64,000 nt of DNA from Pseudobacteriovorax antillogorgiicola (lineage in GTDB: Bacteria > Bdellovibrionota_B > Oligoflexia > Oligoflexales > Oligoflexaceae). The position numbers and the translations under genes were made by a program. The DNA lies in assembly GCF_900177345.1 (NCBI RefSeq), contig NZ_FWZT01000029.1, positions 1-64,000 on the forward strand, in the 5' to 3' direction. Shown here piece after piece: positions 27,329-36,637 of this stretch; within the stretch, counting starts at the first letter, position 1, and each line of letters begins with the position of its first letter. A model generated the notes under the pieces. That model worked only from the letters and a program-made list of their open reading frames with translations. It had not been told where the DNA came from and did no database searches.

Positions 27329-29206
27329 ATGAAATTAAAGTTACGCAGAAATCAAATCTATGATTTGATCGTGTCTTCTTTTTCTTTACCTATGGCCACG
27401 CTGTTGTGTGGCGCGTATGAAGATTTTGATAACTACAGCGGTGTCCTGGCATTCTCTATAGCTGGTTTATGCAAACTATGCTTACTTCGATTTTACTTTA
27501 TTTCAGATTCGATATGGCGATTTGTAGCCATTTTAGATATCAAAGTAATTCTGAAATTTTCAATATCCTCATCAATTGCTTGTTCTATAGTGTTGGTGTC
27601 ATTCTTTTCATATTCACAAATAATTTTGCGTTTATTAGTGACAGACGGTTTATTGATTTCGTTTCTTCTCATGACAGCGAGGCTATTTTTTACTCGAAAC
27701 TACAGAAATCTTCAAAGCAGCAAAGAAACATCGAAACAGCAGAGTTGTGTGATTATCGGAGCAGGTAATGCGGGACAGCAATTATATCGTGAGATAAAAA
27801 ATTTTGCGCCCAAAGTCTACAATATAGTCTACTTTATTGATGACAACAAAACCCTATTTAATCGCCTGATATTCAGAACTAAGGTAATAGGTCCCATATC
27901 GAACCTTGAATCAATTATAAAAGAAAATAGGATCGATGTGGCATTTATTGCTATACCTTCTATGAGCAAAAAGAGAAGGAGTAAAATAATCCATGAGTGT
28001 ATTTCACTTAATATTCAAGTTAAGACTCTTCCATCATTAAGCGATATCATCGATGATAGAGTTCATTTTAGTGAAGTAAGGCCAATAAATATTGAAGATA
28101 TTTTACTGAGGGATGAAGTTTGTCTGAATAAGAATCTGGTTGAAAAAGATATAAAAGATAAAGTAATCTTGGTTACCGGTGCCGGAGGATCAATTGGTTC
28201 TCAACTTTGTCGTCAAATAGTTAAATTCAAGCCAAAGACTGTCCTATTATTTGAAATTTGCGAGTATTTTGCATACAAGCTGGAGCAAGAGCTCACTGAC
28301 CTAGAAATATCGACACCATTTATTACTATTGTGGGTGATGTTAGGAATGATAGTCGAGTTAGAGACTTAATTCGGACTTACAGACCCAGTATTATATTTC
28401 ATGCTGCGGCTTACAAGCATGTGCCACTTATGGAAACGAACGTTTCAGAGGCAATAAGCAATAATATTTGTGGGACTAGAGTAGTGGCTAGGGCGGCAAG
28501 TGACTACAAAGTTGAAAAGTTCATCTTAATTTCTTCTGATAAAGCTGTAAACCCAACTAATGTCATGGGTGCAAGTAAAAGAATTGCGGAAATTGTTTGC
28601 CAGCAGATAAATGAAATTAGTCAAACGAAGTTCATTGTTCTGAGATTTGGAAATGTAATTGGCAGTAATGGGTCAGTAGTCCCACTTTTTCTGAAGCAAA
28701 TCAAATTAGGGGGTCCAGTTACTGTCACTCATCCAGAAGTAACGCGATATTTCATGTCTATTTCAGAAGCATGTCAATTAGTTCTGCAAGCCGCTTCTCA
28801 GGGGAATGGAGGAGAAATCTTCGTTTTGGATATGGGTGATCCGATTAAAGTGCGAGATTTAGCTTCGAAGTTGATAGAGCTTGCTGGACTCGTACCAAAT
28901 GATGATATTGATATTGTCTACACAGGCCTGAGAAAAGGAGAAAAGTTGTACGAAGAACTATTAGCAGATAAAGAAACTACACTTCCTACCATTCATCCAA
29001 AAGTAAAAGTTGCTAAGGCTAGAAGTTTAGACCCATCATTGACTCCTCTTATCGATAACATCCTGAATAGTATTACAGAATCTTGCAACCGCGATGATGT
29101 CAGAGTGCAATTGCAGTCTATTGTTCCGGAATATGACTATCGCAACTTGGGAGGGGCTCTAAGGCCGACTGAAGGCTATACCGGGCCATTGACCAACCTC
29201 AACTAG
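27329..29206 (+). CDS. wbpM: UDP-HexNAc 4,6-dehydratase, WbpM/CapD family
   Basis: This is a long membrane-anchored member. About four N-terminal membrane helices come first, then a Rossmann domain (VIIGAGNAGQQLYREI), then the catalytic domain with VILVTGAGGSIGSQLCR, FHAAAYKHVPLMETN and SSDKAVNPTNVMGASKR. In that last segment the usual Tyr of YxxxK is Met (MGASK), as in WbpM. It converts UDP-GlcNAc to UDP-4-keto-6-deoxy-GlcNAc, the precursor of QuiNAc, FucNAc and bacillosamine-type sugars. The frame opens with GTG at 27278, but I favour ATG at 27329 as better placed before the basic N-terminus. The family length is about 620-660. Confidence 0.9.
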   Translation: MKLKLRRNQIYDLIVSSFSLPMATLLCGAYEDFDNYSGVLAFSIAGLCKLCLLRFYFISDSIWRFVAILDIKVILKFSISSSIACSIVLVSFFSYSQIILRLLVTDGLLISFLLMTARLFFTRNYRNLQSSKETSKQQSCVIIGAGNAGQQLYREIKNFAPKVYNIVYFIDDNKTLFNRLIFRTKVIGPISNLESIIKENRIDVAFIAIPSMSKKRRSKIIHECISLNIQVKTLPSLSDIIDDRVHFSEVRPINIEDILLRDEVCLNKNLVEKDIKDKVILVTGAGGSIGSQLCRQIVKFKPKTVLLFEICEYFAYKLEQELTDLEISTPFITIVGDVRNDSRVRDLIRTYRPSIIFHAAAYKHVPLMETNVSEAISNNICGTRVVARAASDYKVEKFILISSDKAVNPTNVMGASKRIAEIVCQQINEISQTKFIVLRFGNVIGSNGSVVPLFLKQIKLGGPVTVTHPEVTRYFMSISEACQLVLQAASQGNGGEIFVLDMGDPIKVRDLASKLIELAGLVPNDDIDIVYTGLRKGEKLYEELLADKETTLPTIHPKVKVAKARSLDPSLTPLIDNILNSITESCNRDDVRVQLQSIVPEYDYRNLGGALRPTEGYTGPLTNLN

Positions 29207-29231
29207 TTGACGGGAGCAAGAGACTTCAATT

Positions 29232-30137
29232 CTATTGCATCGATGGCTTTTGGTGTCGTCTCCAGTACCACCCAAAGGCTATACCTAGGGCCGATTTGCA
29301 TTTAATTTTGAGATTTCGCGAAAATATCAAGCTTAAAAGATATTTTGACATAATGTCAAGTTGATCAAGTTCCGAATCACACCGAGCTTGCTTATATGCT
29401 AAGCTGCCACGGATAAATTTTTTTTCGAACGAATTTAGGTAGGGCTCATGTAGCTTGTATAGATAGTTAATCTTGTTGAAGTCACTTTCAGTGGTGTGAC
29501 TGATATTATTTGAGTCGGTCCAATATACTCCAAGTGCTTCTTTAATAGCTAAGATTTTGGCTCCACTTCGAGCGACGCGTAGCCAAAGATCGAAGTCTTC
29601 AATTGCAAAGAGCTTAGGATCTTCGTTTAGATACCTGAGGTCGACGAGAAGATCTCGTCTCATAACTACCGATGAGTTTGCGATGCAGTTGCCGTACTCT
29701 AAGAGATCAATGTAAGGTCGTTTTCCTAGCTTACGTGGCATGATCTTACCTAATCTGCCGGAGTTCGAGTTGTGATCCATTGCATGGTATATGAAATCAT
29801 ATTCATTACAGTAATTTAGCAGTGCACTAAGTTTGTTAGGGTACCAATAGTCATCAGAATCTAGAAAGGCAACAAACTTGCCAGATGAATTTTTGATGCC
29901 GTGATTTCGACTTGCAGCAATCACCCCGTTATTTCTGAAATTGAGTAGCTTTATCCTAGAATCTTTAAATGTCTCTACAACTGCTACTGTATTATCTGAT
30001 GAATAATTATTTACAATTACAATTTCGAAGTCTTGAAAGGTTTGATTAAGAACCGATTTTATCGCTCTAGGTAGACAATACCCATGATTAAATGTCGGAA
30101 TAATAATGCTGAAATGACTCATGGTAAACAAACTCAT
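29232..30137 (-). CDS. glycosyltransferase family 2
   Basis: This is a GT-A enzyme with FSIIIPTFNHGYCLPRAIKSVLNQ, FEIVIVNNYSSDNT, NNGVIAASRNHGI and the DxD box FLDSDDYW, then an EDFDLWLRVARSGAKI acceptor segment. The open frame starts at 30137, immediately after the upstream SDR's stop. The second ATG at 30122 begins closer to the conserved domain and may be the true start. It belongs to a minus-strand group with rfbF and an SDR, so it may transfer the CDP-linked sugar made by this module. Donor specificity is not visible. Confidence 0.87.
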   Translation of the reverse strand: MSLFTMSHFSIIIPTFNHGYCLPRAIKSVLNQTFQDFEIVIVNNYSSDNTVAVVETFKDSRIKLLNFRNNGVIAASRNHGIKNSSGKFVAFLDSDDYWYPNKLSALLNYCNEYDFIYHAMDHNSNSGRLGKIMPRKLGKRPYIDLLEYGNCIANSSVVMRRDLLVDLRYLNEDPKLFAIEDFDLWLRVARSGAKILAIKEALGVYWTDSNNISHTTESDFNKINYLYKLHEPYLNSFEKKFIRGSLAYKQARCDSELDQLDIMSKYLLSLIFSRNLKIKCKSALGIAFGWYWRRHQKPSMQ

Positions 30138-31049
30138 CTATACTTGTGAGCAGAACTCTAGCGTTTCACGAATACTTTTTCTGAAATCTTTTTTTAGAGA
30201 GTGTCCGGACAACTCAAGCTTTCTATTGGATAGTTGCAGGGTGAATTGATCTTTCTGTATGTCATTAGTCGTTATAGAGGGCCTAAATCCAATGTGTTTT
30301 TCACATTCATTCTGAATTAGATTTGCCAACTCTAGAATCGAGAACGAGGTAGAGCTGCAAAGATTGTAAGTCCCATTTAGAGCTGCCTCATCTTTTAAAA
30401 CTTTAAGTAGCGTTAGTTCAATGTCATCAATAGGAATAAAATCACGCTGTGAGCCTGGTGACTTCAATACCATATTTTTGTTTCTAATTGCTTGTAGACA
30501 TAGATCATTCGCCACTAGTGACCACCGTCCCATGTCGGAAGATACTGGAGCTCCTATAGCGTTGGATAGTCGAAATATCGTACAATTTGCGCCAGTTTGT
30601 TTTCGGATTGAATTAACAATGTCCTCAGCAGATCTCTTTGAGTATCCATATGGGTGGGTAGGGAAAGTTGGTGTGTTTTCATCGTAAAAGCCTCTTAGGG
30701 GTGAATCGTAGACATGTACCGTAGAAAAGTAAACGATTCTTGGTATATTTCTCATTGATGCGGCTTGAAGGAGCTCATAGGTGTAGAGCACGTTTGTTTT
30801 AATAGCGTCTGAGGGAGATTCAGCACATTTCAACTCATCAAGGCCCGCTAAGTGAATTAGGCAGTCAAAGCTATGATTCGAGAATAATCTAAGATAGTCA
30901 GATTCGTTCTTCGGATAGCCCAAGTTTAGGCTGTGACTCTTAAGTCTTTGGCGAGACGTAAAAAGAACATCTACGCCACTCAGTAATAGAAACCTCGTAA
31001 AGCGTTGGCCAAGATAGCCAGATCCTCCAGTGATAAGGACTTTAGTCAC
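30138..31049 (-). CDS. NAD-dependent sugar epimerase/reductase (SDR) in the CDP-sugar module
   Basis: The 303 residues have VLITGGSGYLGQRF, LIHLAGLDELKCAES, VYFSTVHVYDSP and YGYSK for the YxxxK pair. It overlaps rfbF by 8 bp and is co-transcribed with it. It is therefore a likely reductase or epimerase acting on CDP-4-keto-6-deoxyglucose or a later CDP-3,6-dideoxy intermediate, comparable to RfbJ/RfbS-type enzymes. The exact product (abequose, paratose, ascarylose or another CDP-6-deoxyhexose) cannot be fixed. Confidence 0.75.
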   Translation of the reverse strand: MTKVLITGGSGYLGQRFTRFLLLSGVDVLFTSRQRLKSHSLNLGYPKNESDYLRLFSNHSFDCLIHLAGLDELKCAESPSDAIKTNVLYTYELLQAASMRNIPRIVYFSTVHVYDSPLRGFYDENTPTFPTHPYGYSKRSAEDIVNSIRKQTGANCTIFRLSNAIGAPVSSDMGRWSLVANDLCLQAIRNKNMVLKSPGSQRDFIPIDDIELTLLKVLKDEAALNGTYNLCSSTSFSILELANLIQNECEKHIGFRPSITTNDIQKDQFTLQLSNRKLELSGHSLKKDFRKSIRETLEFCSQV

Positions 31050-31833
31050 TAAACTTCTCTCTTATCCAAGGTGCTTTGGAATTTTTGTACATGTTATTCA
31101 GAAGCAAAAACTCCCTGTGTGTATCCATAGGTTGCCAAAATCCGTTATGTGGAAAAACTTTCATTTGATTGTCTCTTACCAAGTCGTTGATAGGATCCTT
31201 TTCAAAAACTAGGCTTTCACGATCATCAAGGTACTCAAAAATTTCTCTTTTGCAAACGAAGAAGCCGCCGGATATTCTTCCACCCGAAGACTGTGGCTTC
31301 TCATTGAAACCAATCACAGAATGGTCAGGCGTTGAAGCGATCTCTCCGAATCGGCCTGGAGGGTGGACTCCTGTCACAGTAAGAATTTTTCCATGGTATT
31401 TATGAAACTGAAGTAGCTCATCCAAATCGATATCTCCAACACCATCTCCATAGGTAAGCATGAAGTTATCGTCTTGCCCAATATACTTAGCAACCTTTTT
31501 AACACGTCCTCCTGTCATTGTGTTCAAGCCAGTTTCTGCAAGAGTAACTTTCCAGTCAATAGGTAGATTACTACCTAGATACTTAATCGCACGATTATCA
31601 TCAAAATCAATCTGAAAATCGGATGTGTACACCCGATAGTTTAAAAAGAAATCTTTGATAACATGTGATTTATAGCCAAGGCATAGTACGAATTCTTTAT
31701 GGGAAAAATATGAGTAGTATTTCATAATATGAAAAAGGATTGGATAAGGGCCGATGTTTATCATGGGCTTGGGGAGAGATTCCGATACGTCTCGAATTCT
31801 TGTCCCAAAACCTCCGCAAAGAATAACGGTTTT
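31042..31833 (-). CDS. rfbF: glucose-1-phosphate cytidylyltransferase
   Basis: The protein begins VKTVILCGGFGTRI with the nucleotidyltransferase signature (GGxGTR) and LPKPMINIG. MTYGDGVGDIDLDELL carries the metal-binding Asp, and VTGVHPPGRFGEI is an RfbF-specific stretch. It makes CDP-glucose from CTP and glucose-1-phosphate. I placed the start at GTG 31833 because GAAGGA sits 6 nt upstream and the family starts exactly here. The open frame reaches 31911. It is divergent from rfbG. Confidence 0.92.
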   Translation of the reverse strand, partial: KTVILCGGFGTRIRDVSESLPKPMINIGPYPILFHIMKYYSYFSHKEFVLCLGYKSHVIKDFFLNYRVYTSDFQIDFDDNRAIKYLGSNLPIDWKVTLAETGLNTMTGGRVKKVAKYIGQDDNFMLTYGDGVGDIDLDELLQFHKYHGKILTVTGVHPPGRFGEIASTPDHSVIGFNEKPQSSGGRISGGFFVCKREIFEYLDDRESLVFEKDPINDLVRDNQMKVFPHNGFWQPMDTHREFLLLNNMYKNSKAPWIREKFSD

Positions 31834-31939
31834 CACAATTAATTCCTTCTTAGCCGATTTCAATTTGGAATGTCTCATTATTATTGTAATCGTAGAGATA
31901 TAAATCAACAATTAACTAGCTTTATCAAAATGGAGCATT
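31834..31939. promoter_or_regulatory. divergent region between rfbF and rfbG
   Basis: About 106 bp separate the two CDP-glucose genes, which point away from each other, so both promoters must lie here. The region is AT-rich. I could not pick out a strong -35/-10 pair for either side. Confidence 0.35.
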
Positions 31940-33034
31940 ATGTTTGACCACAGATATAGAGGAACAAGTGTACTTGTCACAGGACATACTGGATTTAAAG
32001 GAAGTTGGTTAAGTCAATGGTTACTGGACCTTTCAGCGCGGGTCACGGGATTTTCGCTTTATATACCAAGTCAACCATCAAATTATGAAGTACTTAATCT
32101 GCAAAATCGTATGGAAAGTGTTGAAGGGGATATTCGAAACTATAGAGACCTACTCCAGGTAGTCGAGAATACCAAGCCTGATATCATATTTCACTTAGCC
32201 GCTCAGCCAATAGTGAGTGCTTCGATTTCTGAGCCGCTGTCAACGTTCGAAACAAACATTGTCGGATCCGCTAATGTTCTTCAAGTAGCTAGAATGAGCG
32301 ACTCCGTAAAGGCTGTTGTAATGGTAACAAGTGACAAATGCTATGACAATGTTGAGTGGGAGTTCGGTTATCGAGAGACAGATCGCCTTGGAGGAAAAGA
32401 TCCATACTCTGCGTCAAAGGGAGCAGCTGAACTTGTTATTCACTCGATGATAAAAACTTACTTTCGCGGAGAGAGTGCGACTCGAATCGCTACTGGGCGT
32501 GCAGGAAATGTAATTGGTGGAGGAGATTGGGCTCTAGATCGAATTGTACCAGATTCAATTAGGGCTTGGAGTCAAGGATTAGAGCCAACAATTAGATCGC
32601 CAAACGCCACAAGACCTTGGCAACACGTATTAGAGCCATTGAGCGGCTATCTATGGTTAGGGGCTCAACTGCTTTCTCAAGAATGTAGAGTGCACGGTGA
32701 GTCCTTTAACTTCGGTCCGAACGCCAAAACTATTCAATCAGTTAAAGACCTGATTAAAGAAATGACCAGACATTGGGAGGGTAAATCTTGGAAAGTTAAG
32801 AGGTCTGAAGGCTTGACAGGAAAGGAAGCAGGATTGCTTAAATTATGCTGCGATAAAGCCCTAGCTAGACTAGACTGGGCTCCCGTACTGTCTTTTGGTC
32901 AGACTGTAGAGTATACCAGTAGATGGTATAAAAATTTCTATGATGCAAATTTCTGTATGGCTGAGGTGACAGAAAGTCAGATTCATGGTTACTGTGATTT
33001 GGCTAAGGAACAGAAACTGAGATGGGCTTTATAG
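31940..33034 (+). CDS. rfbG: CDP-glucose 4,6-dehydratase
   Basis: The 364 residues match RfbG: VLVTGHTGFKGSWLSQWLLDL, FHLAAQPIVSASISEP, VTSDKCYDNVEW with the catalytic Asp-Lys, and DPYSASKGAAELV with YxxxK. ATGRAGNVIGGGDWALDRIVPD is another RfbG block. It converts CDP-glucose to CDP-4-keto-6-deoxyglucose, the branch point to CDP-3,6-dideoxyhexoses and CDP-6-deoxyhexoses. It is followed 16 bp later by an RmlC-like cupin. Confidence 0.93.
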   Translation: MFDHRYRGTSVLVTGHTGFKGSWLSQWLLDLSARVTGFSLYIPSQPSNYEVLNLQNRMESVEGDIRNYRDLLQVVENTKPDIIFHLAAQPIVSASISEPLSTFETNIVGSANVLQVARMSDSVKAVVMVTSDKCYDNVEWEFGYRETDRLGGKDPYSASKGAAELVIHSMIKTYFRGESATRIATGRAGNVIGGGDWALDRIVPDSIRAWSQGLEPTIRSPNATRPWQHVLEPLSGYLWLGAQLLSQECRVHGESFNFGPNAKTIQSVKDLIKEMTRHWEGKSWKVKRSEGLTGKEAGLLKLCCDKALARLDWAPVLSFGQTVEYTSRWYKNFYDANFCMAEVTESQIHGYCDLAKEQKLRWAL

Positions 33035-33050
33035 ATGATTTGGGGGGCAG

Positions 33051-33497
33051 ATGATTGAAGGTGTAAAAATTGTTGACAAACGTGTTATTCGTGACGAGCG
33101 AGGAGCGGTCTTGCATATGCTCAGAAGAGATTCCGAAGATTATCATAGTGACTTCGGAGAGATATATTTTTCAAAAATTAGACAAGGAATAGTCAAAGGT
33201 TGGAAAAAGCATCTCATAAACATACAAAGGCTTGTTGTTCCCGTAGGTGAAGTTAAGTTTGTCTTGTTTGATACCAGGAAGGAGTCAAAGACCTTCAATG
33301 AAGTACTTACAATTTGTTTGTCTGAAGATAACTACAAGATGTTGGTCATACCCCCCAATATTACTTATGCCTTTCAAGGCATCTCGACAGGTGAATCACT
33401 GGTTGCGAATTGCTCAAATAAGGTCTTTGAGCAGGGAGAATCAGAAACGATCCCGGTTGAGTCCAATCTAATTCCATATAGATGGAAAGGGATTTAA
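33051..33497 (+). CDS. RmlC-like cupin, putative CDP-keto-sugar epimerase
   Basis: This 148-residue protein is shaped like dTDP-4-dehydrorhamnose 3,5-epimerase: IRDERGAVLHMLRRDS, GEIYFSKIRQGIVKGWKKH, VKFVLFDTRKESKTFNEV and VIPPNITYAFQGIS. The usual GLHYQ around the catalytic His is replaced by GWKKH, placing the His two positions later, and the protein is shorter than RmlC. It follows rfbG, so its substrate is probably CDP-4-keto-6-deoxyglucose or its 3-deoxy derivative, as in the AscE type. Whether it epimerises C3, C5 or both is unknown. Confidence 0.7.
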   Translation: MIEGVKIVDKRVIRDERGAVLHMLRRDSEDYHSDFGEIYFSKIRQGIVKGWKKHLINIQRLVVPVGEVKFVLFDTRKESKTFNEVLTICLSEDNYKMLVIPPNITYAFQGISTGESLVANCSNKVFEQGESETIPVESNLIPYRWKGI

Positions 33498-33509
33498 TGA
33501 AATCTTTGC

Positions 33510-34955
33510 CTAATCCGACCCTAGTTGGACTTCGATAACACTTTTGATTTGTAGTGGTTTGTGAAAAAAATGCGCCATATCTTCGTTGTTTTTGCGAAAG
33601 CTCTTTCTCAGAGTCTGGTAATTGTGTGCCACTTCTAGAGCACCCTCAAGACTCTTTCGATGTCGAACAGTAAAACAGTTCTCACATTGGATTGCTACCT
33701 CTAGGTTATCAAGGGAGTTGTCTAAAAGGATAACTGGAACCCCTTTTGACAAACATTCAAACATTAATGTGGTTCTTAGTGTACCAAATACAATGTAGAG
33801 ATCTTGATTGAGAATTGTTGTAGGCGATATATCAGTAAATCTGTACTCTGGATACTGACGCTGGAGAATATCAGCAGTCAGCGGGTGAGCTTTAATTGCT
33901 ATATTTGTCAGGCTAAGAATATTGGATTCTTTGGCTTGCTCTAAGATCAATCTAGATTCTTCAATGTAGTACGGCAAAACTAGGATGTACTCTACTTCCT
34001 TTCTCTCGCTTGTGATTGGTAAATTGTCCTCCCATAAATAGTGAAACCGATATGCTGGTATGATGGATACTTGAAGGTATGGGCAGATATTCTGAAGGTT
34101 GTCTTTAAAATACTTACCGATTGCAGCATATCGTCGTGGGCAGAGTTGAGCTTTGACTTCTTCAAAACTAGGTGCGAAGTGAAAGTCCCGACCATATACA
34201 GTTGCACCACCGTGATAACCAATGACTTTCTTCGTGATTTTGAGAGTCTTCGCTGCGATCATAAGAGATCTGTCTATGGGCTGGTTTTCAAACCAGTCGA
34301 TGATAAGGTCAATTCTATCTCGATGATCAGAAAATATATTATAGTATGCTTTTTGAGCTAGTAATGCATTCCAAGTATCGAAAGATGCTGCTTCACTTAT
34401 ACAATATTTCCACGTTGAATTGGGGATATGTTGCGATTTGCAGAATCTGACTTCAAAAAAAAGAAACATAAATGCTTTGAAATAGTCAGATATTGAGAGA
34501 AATTGCTCTTTGTAAATAACAGTGAAAGGAGTTCTAGGGTTTTTGATATGCCTGAGAATCTTGGGCAGGTCTTTGAATCGAATTGCAGATAAATTAGCTA
34601 TATAGATAATTCTATGGTCGTAGTCGTCGTGAAACCCTTCGAAGAAGTTATAATATCGATCTTCTATCTTCGATTGGTTTTTTATCATCATTGGTAGTAG
34701 AAACCAATCGACCATTATAATATTTTTAGATTGATTAATGTATCGCGGCTTAAGTTTATTAGCGAGATATAGAATTGCCAGAATAATGACTGTTTTTGCA
34801 CCTATATATAGTCTTTTTACGGCATTAGAGATAAAATGGGGGTTTGTCAAACTTCTAGCTAGCTTTTCAATCTCGATATCATTGAGGTGTTGCTGCGCAT
34901 TTACAAGGCTTTCGATATCTCTATAGTGAGGCGAAAGGTATCGACTTCTAGACAT
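33510..34955 (-). CDS. GT-B-like surface polysaccharide transferase (HP-motif protein)
   Basis: I cannot assign a firm family. The 481 residues have one hydrophobic stretch near 50-65 (TVIILAILYLANKL), a YHGGATVYG block resembling the HGG of capsule and LIC12162-type transferases, and NIAIKAHPLTADILQ. The KAHP resembles the HP motif of CMP-sialate/Kdo transferases and CDP-glycerol transferases. It then has FGTLRTTLMFECLSKGVPVILLDN, typical of a GT-B donor domain. It is the last gene of the operon containing a KdsB-like enzyme and so is a candidate for transferring the CMP-activated sugar. The start at 34955 has no clear ribosome-binding site. Confidence 0.5.
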   Translation of the reverse strand: MSRSRYLSPHYRDIESLVNAQQHLNDIEIEKLARSLTNPHFISNAVKRLYIGAKTVIILAILYLANKLKPRYINQSKNIIMVDWFLLPMMIKNQSKIEDRYYNFFEGFHDDYDHRIIYIANLSAIRFKDLPKILRHIKNPRTPFTVIYKEQFLSISDYFKAFMFLFFEVRFCKSQHIPNSTWKYCISEAASFDTWNALLAQKAYYNIFSDHRDRIDLIIDWFENQPIDRSLMIAAKTLKITKKVIGYHGGATVYGRDFHFAPSFEEVKAQLCPRRYAAIGKYFKDNLQNICPYLQVSIIPAYRFHYLWEDNLPITSERKEVEYILVLPYYIEESRLILEQAKESNILSLTNIAIKAHPLTADILQRQYPEYRFTDISPTTILNQDLYIVFGTLRTTLMFECLSKGVPVILLDNSLDNLEVAIQCENCFTVRHRKSLEGALEVAHNYQTLRKSFRKNNEDMAHFFHKPLQIKSVIEVQLGSD

Positions 34956-35093
34956 TGCGTTGAAGCAAGCATACCTACTATCATTTTTGACTACAGGTAT
35001 TAATTTGCTGTAGTAGGCTTCGAAAATTGATTGAGCTCGAGTGACGCTATCAGTCGCCTTCTTTTGATTGTTCCTATCGATATGTACGTCTCT

Positions 35094-36014
35094 CTATCTA
35101 ATTAAGCCCTCAATTGCAGCCAATCCCATTGCGAGGATTGCTTCTTCAGAGCTTCCCCCTATATGGGGGGTGCCAATGAAGTTGTCAAGTTTGATCAAGG
35201 GCGAATCAGTCGGTTCTATGCTAAAAACGTCACTAGCAGCACCGCGAAGCTTTCCTTCAACAAGGTGCTTATAGAGAGCATCCTCGTCGACTATCCCACC
35301 TCTTGATGTGTTGATTATATAGGAAGATTCGCAGACATAACTTAGAATACTACTTGACACCAGGTTTTTTGTCGACGAGTCTAGTGGAACATGAATAGTG
35401 ATGATGTCAGATGATTTAAATAGATCTACTAAAGAAACATTCTGTATATTATATTTCTTACAGAAATCAAGATCTGGATCAATATCGTGTGCCAGGATCT
35501 TACCTGCAATCGGTTGAACTAAACGACTGACCTCTTTGCCCACATTCCCTAGGCCAAGTATTCCAATAGTTTTTCCAGAAACAAGGTTACCCGGAAGAAT
35601 TTTCCAAGTTCCACTTTTTAGAAGCGAAGCATTAGAGAAAGTTTTGTTGCACAGATTTAGCATTAGTGAAAGTGTAAGCTCCGCAACACTCCTTTTATTG
35701 ACGCCTTTTGTATATTGAATTGTTACATTATTTTTTTTGAGAGCTTGAAGATCTATTTTGTCTAGCCCTACTCCATATTTAGATATATGCTTTAAATTTG
35801 GGACTTTCTGTAAAAGTGTATCGTTTATTTCTTCAAGTGCGATGATTGCTTGATCTGCTTCTTTCAAGTAGTAAGCGAGGTTCTCACCTCTAAGCTTCTC
35901 ACCTTGTTCGTTGTATATAATATTCGCCATAGGAAAATGCGATTCTAAATAATCCCGAAGTTTTTGATTTGCCGAGAAGGAGCGAGATGTTACTGCAATT
36001 GTATCCGTTATCAT
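35094..36014 (-). CDS. D-2-hydroxyacid dehydrogenase (phosphoglycerate-dehydrogenase-like)
   Basis: The 306 residues show the family in order: ISKYGVGLDKIDL, NKRSVAELTLSLML, the NAD motif GILGLGNVGKEVSRL (GxGxxG), IITIHVPLDSSTKNL, INTSRGGIVDEDAL with the catalytic Arg, and GTPHIGGSSEEA with the catalytic His. It oxidises a D-2-hydroxy acid or reduces a 2-keto acid. It has no regulatory ACT domain, so it is not a normal serine-pathway enzyme. It overlaps the SIS gene by ATGA, within the KdsB/HpaI cassette. A role in converting a sugar-acid intermediate fits. The 34956-35093 gap upstream of the next gene holds nothing recognised. Confidence 0.85.
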   Translation of the reverse strand: MITDTIAVTSRSFSANQKLRDYLESHFPMANIIYNEQGEKLRGENLAYYLKEADQAIIALEEINDTLLQKVPNLKHISKYGVGLDKIDLQALKKNNVTIQYTKGVNKRSVAELTLSLMLNLCNKTFSNASLLKSGTWKILPGNLVSGKTIGILGLGNVGKEVSRLVQPIAGKILAHDIDPDLDFCKKYNIQNVSLVDLFKSSDIITIHVPLDSSTKNLVSSSILSYVCESSYIINTSRGGIVDEDALYKHLVEGKLRGAASDVFSIEPTDSPLIKLDNFIGTPHIGGSSEEAILAMGLAAIEGLIR

Positions 36015-36637
36015 ATGGATCCATACTCTTTTGATTGTTTGAGTCGCTCAATAAGGTAAGAACCCAATAAATGATCGAATATCATATGGACATCTTCAAC
36101 AGGTCCATATTCGCCGGTGTTTGAGGGAACATGTAAGGAATGATTAGCAAATTTCTTCAGCTCACCACCATCGAATCCCGTTAATCCAACGGTAGTACCA
36201 CCATTGATATTAGCCCAATCTATTGCCTTCAATACATTATTTGAGTTCCCGGAAGCACTTATAGCAATAACCAAATCGCCTTGGTTCATATGATTTCTTA
36301 GCTGATAAAGAAAAATATCATCATAAGTGTCATCATTTGCAATTGCTGTCATCACAGCTGCATTGTCAGTTAGTGCCAGGGCTTTGTAAGGCTTCTTATA
36401 CGATCGAGTGCCTATGCTTAGATCATTCGCGAAGTGACTGGCAGTTGCAGCGCTACCACCGTTCCCAAAGAAAAAAATCTGATTGCCGCTATCTCGAGCA
36501 CTATCTATTAATGCGAGAAAATTCTCCAGTTGCTTGCCATCGACAGATTCTAGAAGTGTCCCAATATAGTTGAAGTACTTTCTAGAGTAAGCATGAAAAC
36601 TTTCGGATTCGCAATAAAACTTCTGCATCATAGTCAT
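36011..36637 (-). CDS. SIS-domain phosphosugar isomerase, GmhA-like
   Basis: The 208 residues contain the SIS pattern FFFGNGGSAATASHFANDLS and DLVIAISASGNSNNVLKAI, then EYGPVEDVHMIFDHLLGSYLI, a GmhA-like C-terminal block with the active-site Glu/His. GmhA converts sedoheptulose-7-phosphate to D-glycero-manno-heptose-7-phosphate. Here no HldE/GmhB heptose genes are nearby, so another ketose/aldose phosphate may be the substrate. ATG and stop overlap on both sides (ATGA) couple it to the Gfo/Idh and dehydrogenase genes. Confidence 0.85.
   Translation of the reverse strand: MTMMQKFYCESESFHAYSRKYFNYIGTLLESVDGKQLENFLALIDSARDSGNQIFFFGNGGSAATASHFANDLSIGTRSYKKPYKALALTDNAAVMTAIANDDTYDDIFLYQLRNHMNQGDLVIAISASGNSNNVLKAIDWANINGGTTVGLTGFDGGELKKFANHSLHVPSNTGEYGPVEDVHMIFDHLLGSYLIERLKQSKEYGSI

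Noticed and set aside
36011-36637. Call of a heptose pathway from the GmhA-like isomerase
   Set aside because: No HldE, GmhB or HldD homologue was found nearby, so only the isomerase fold is claimed.
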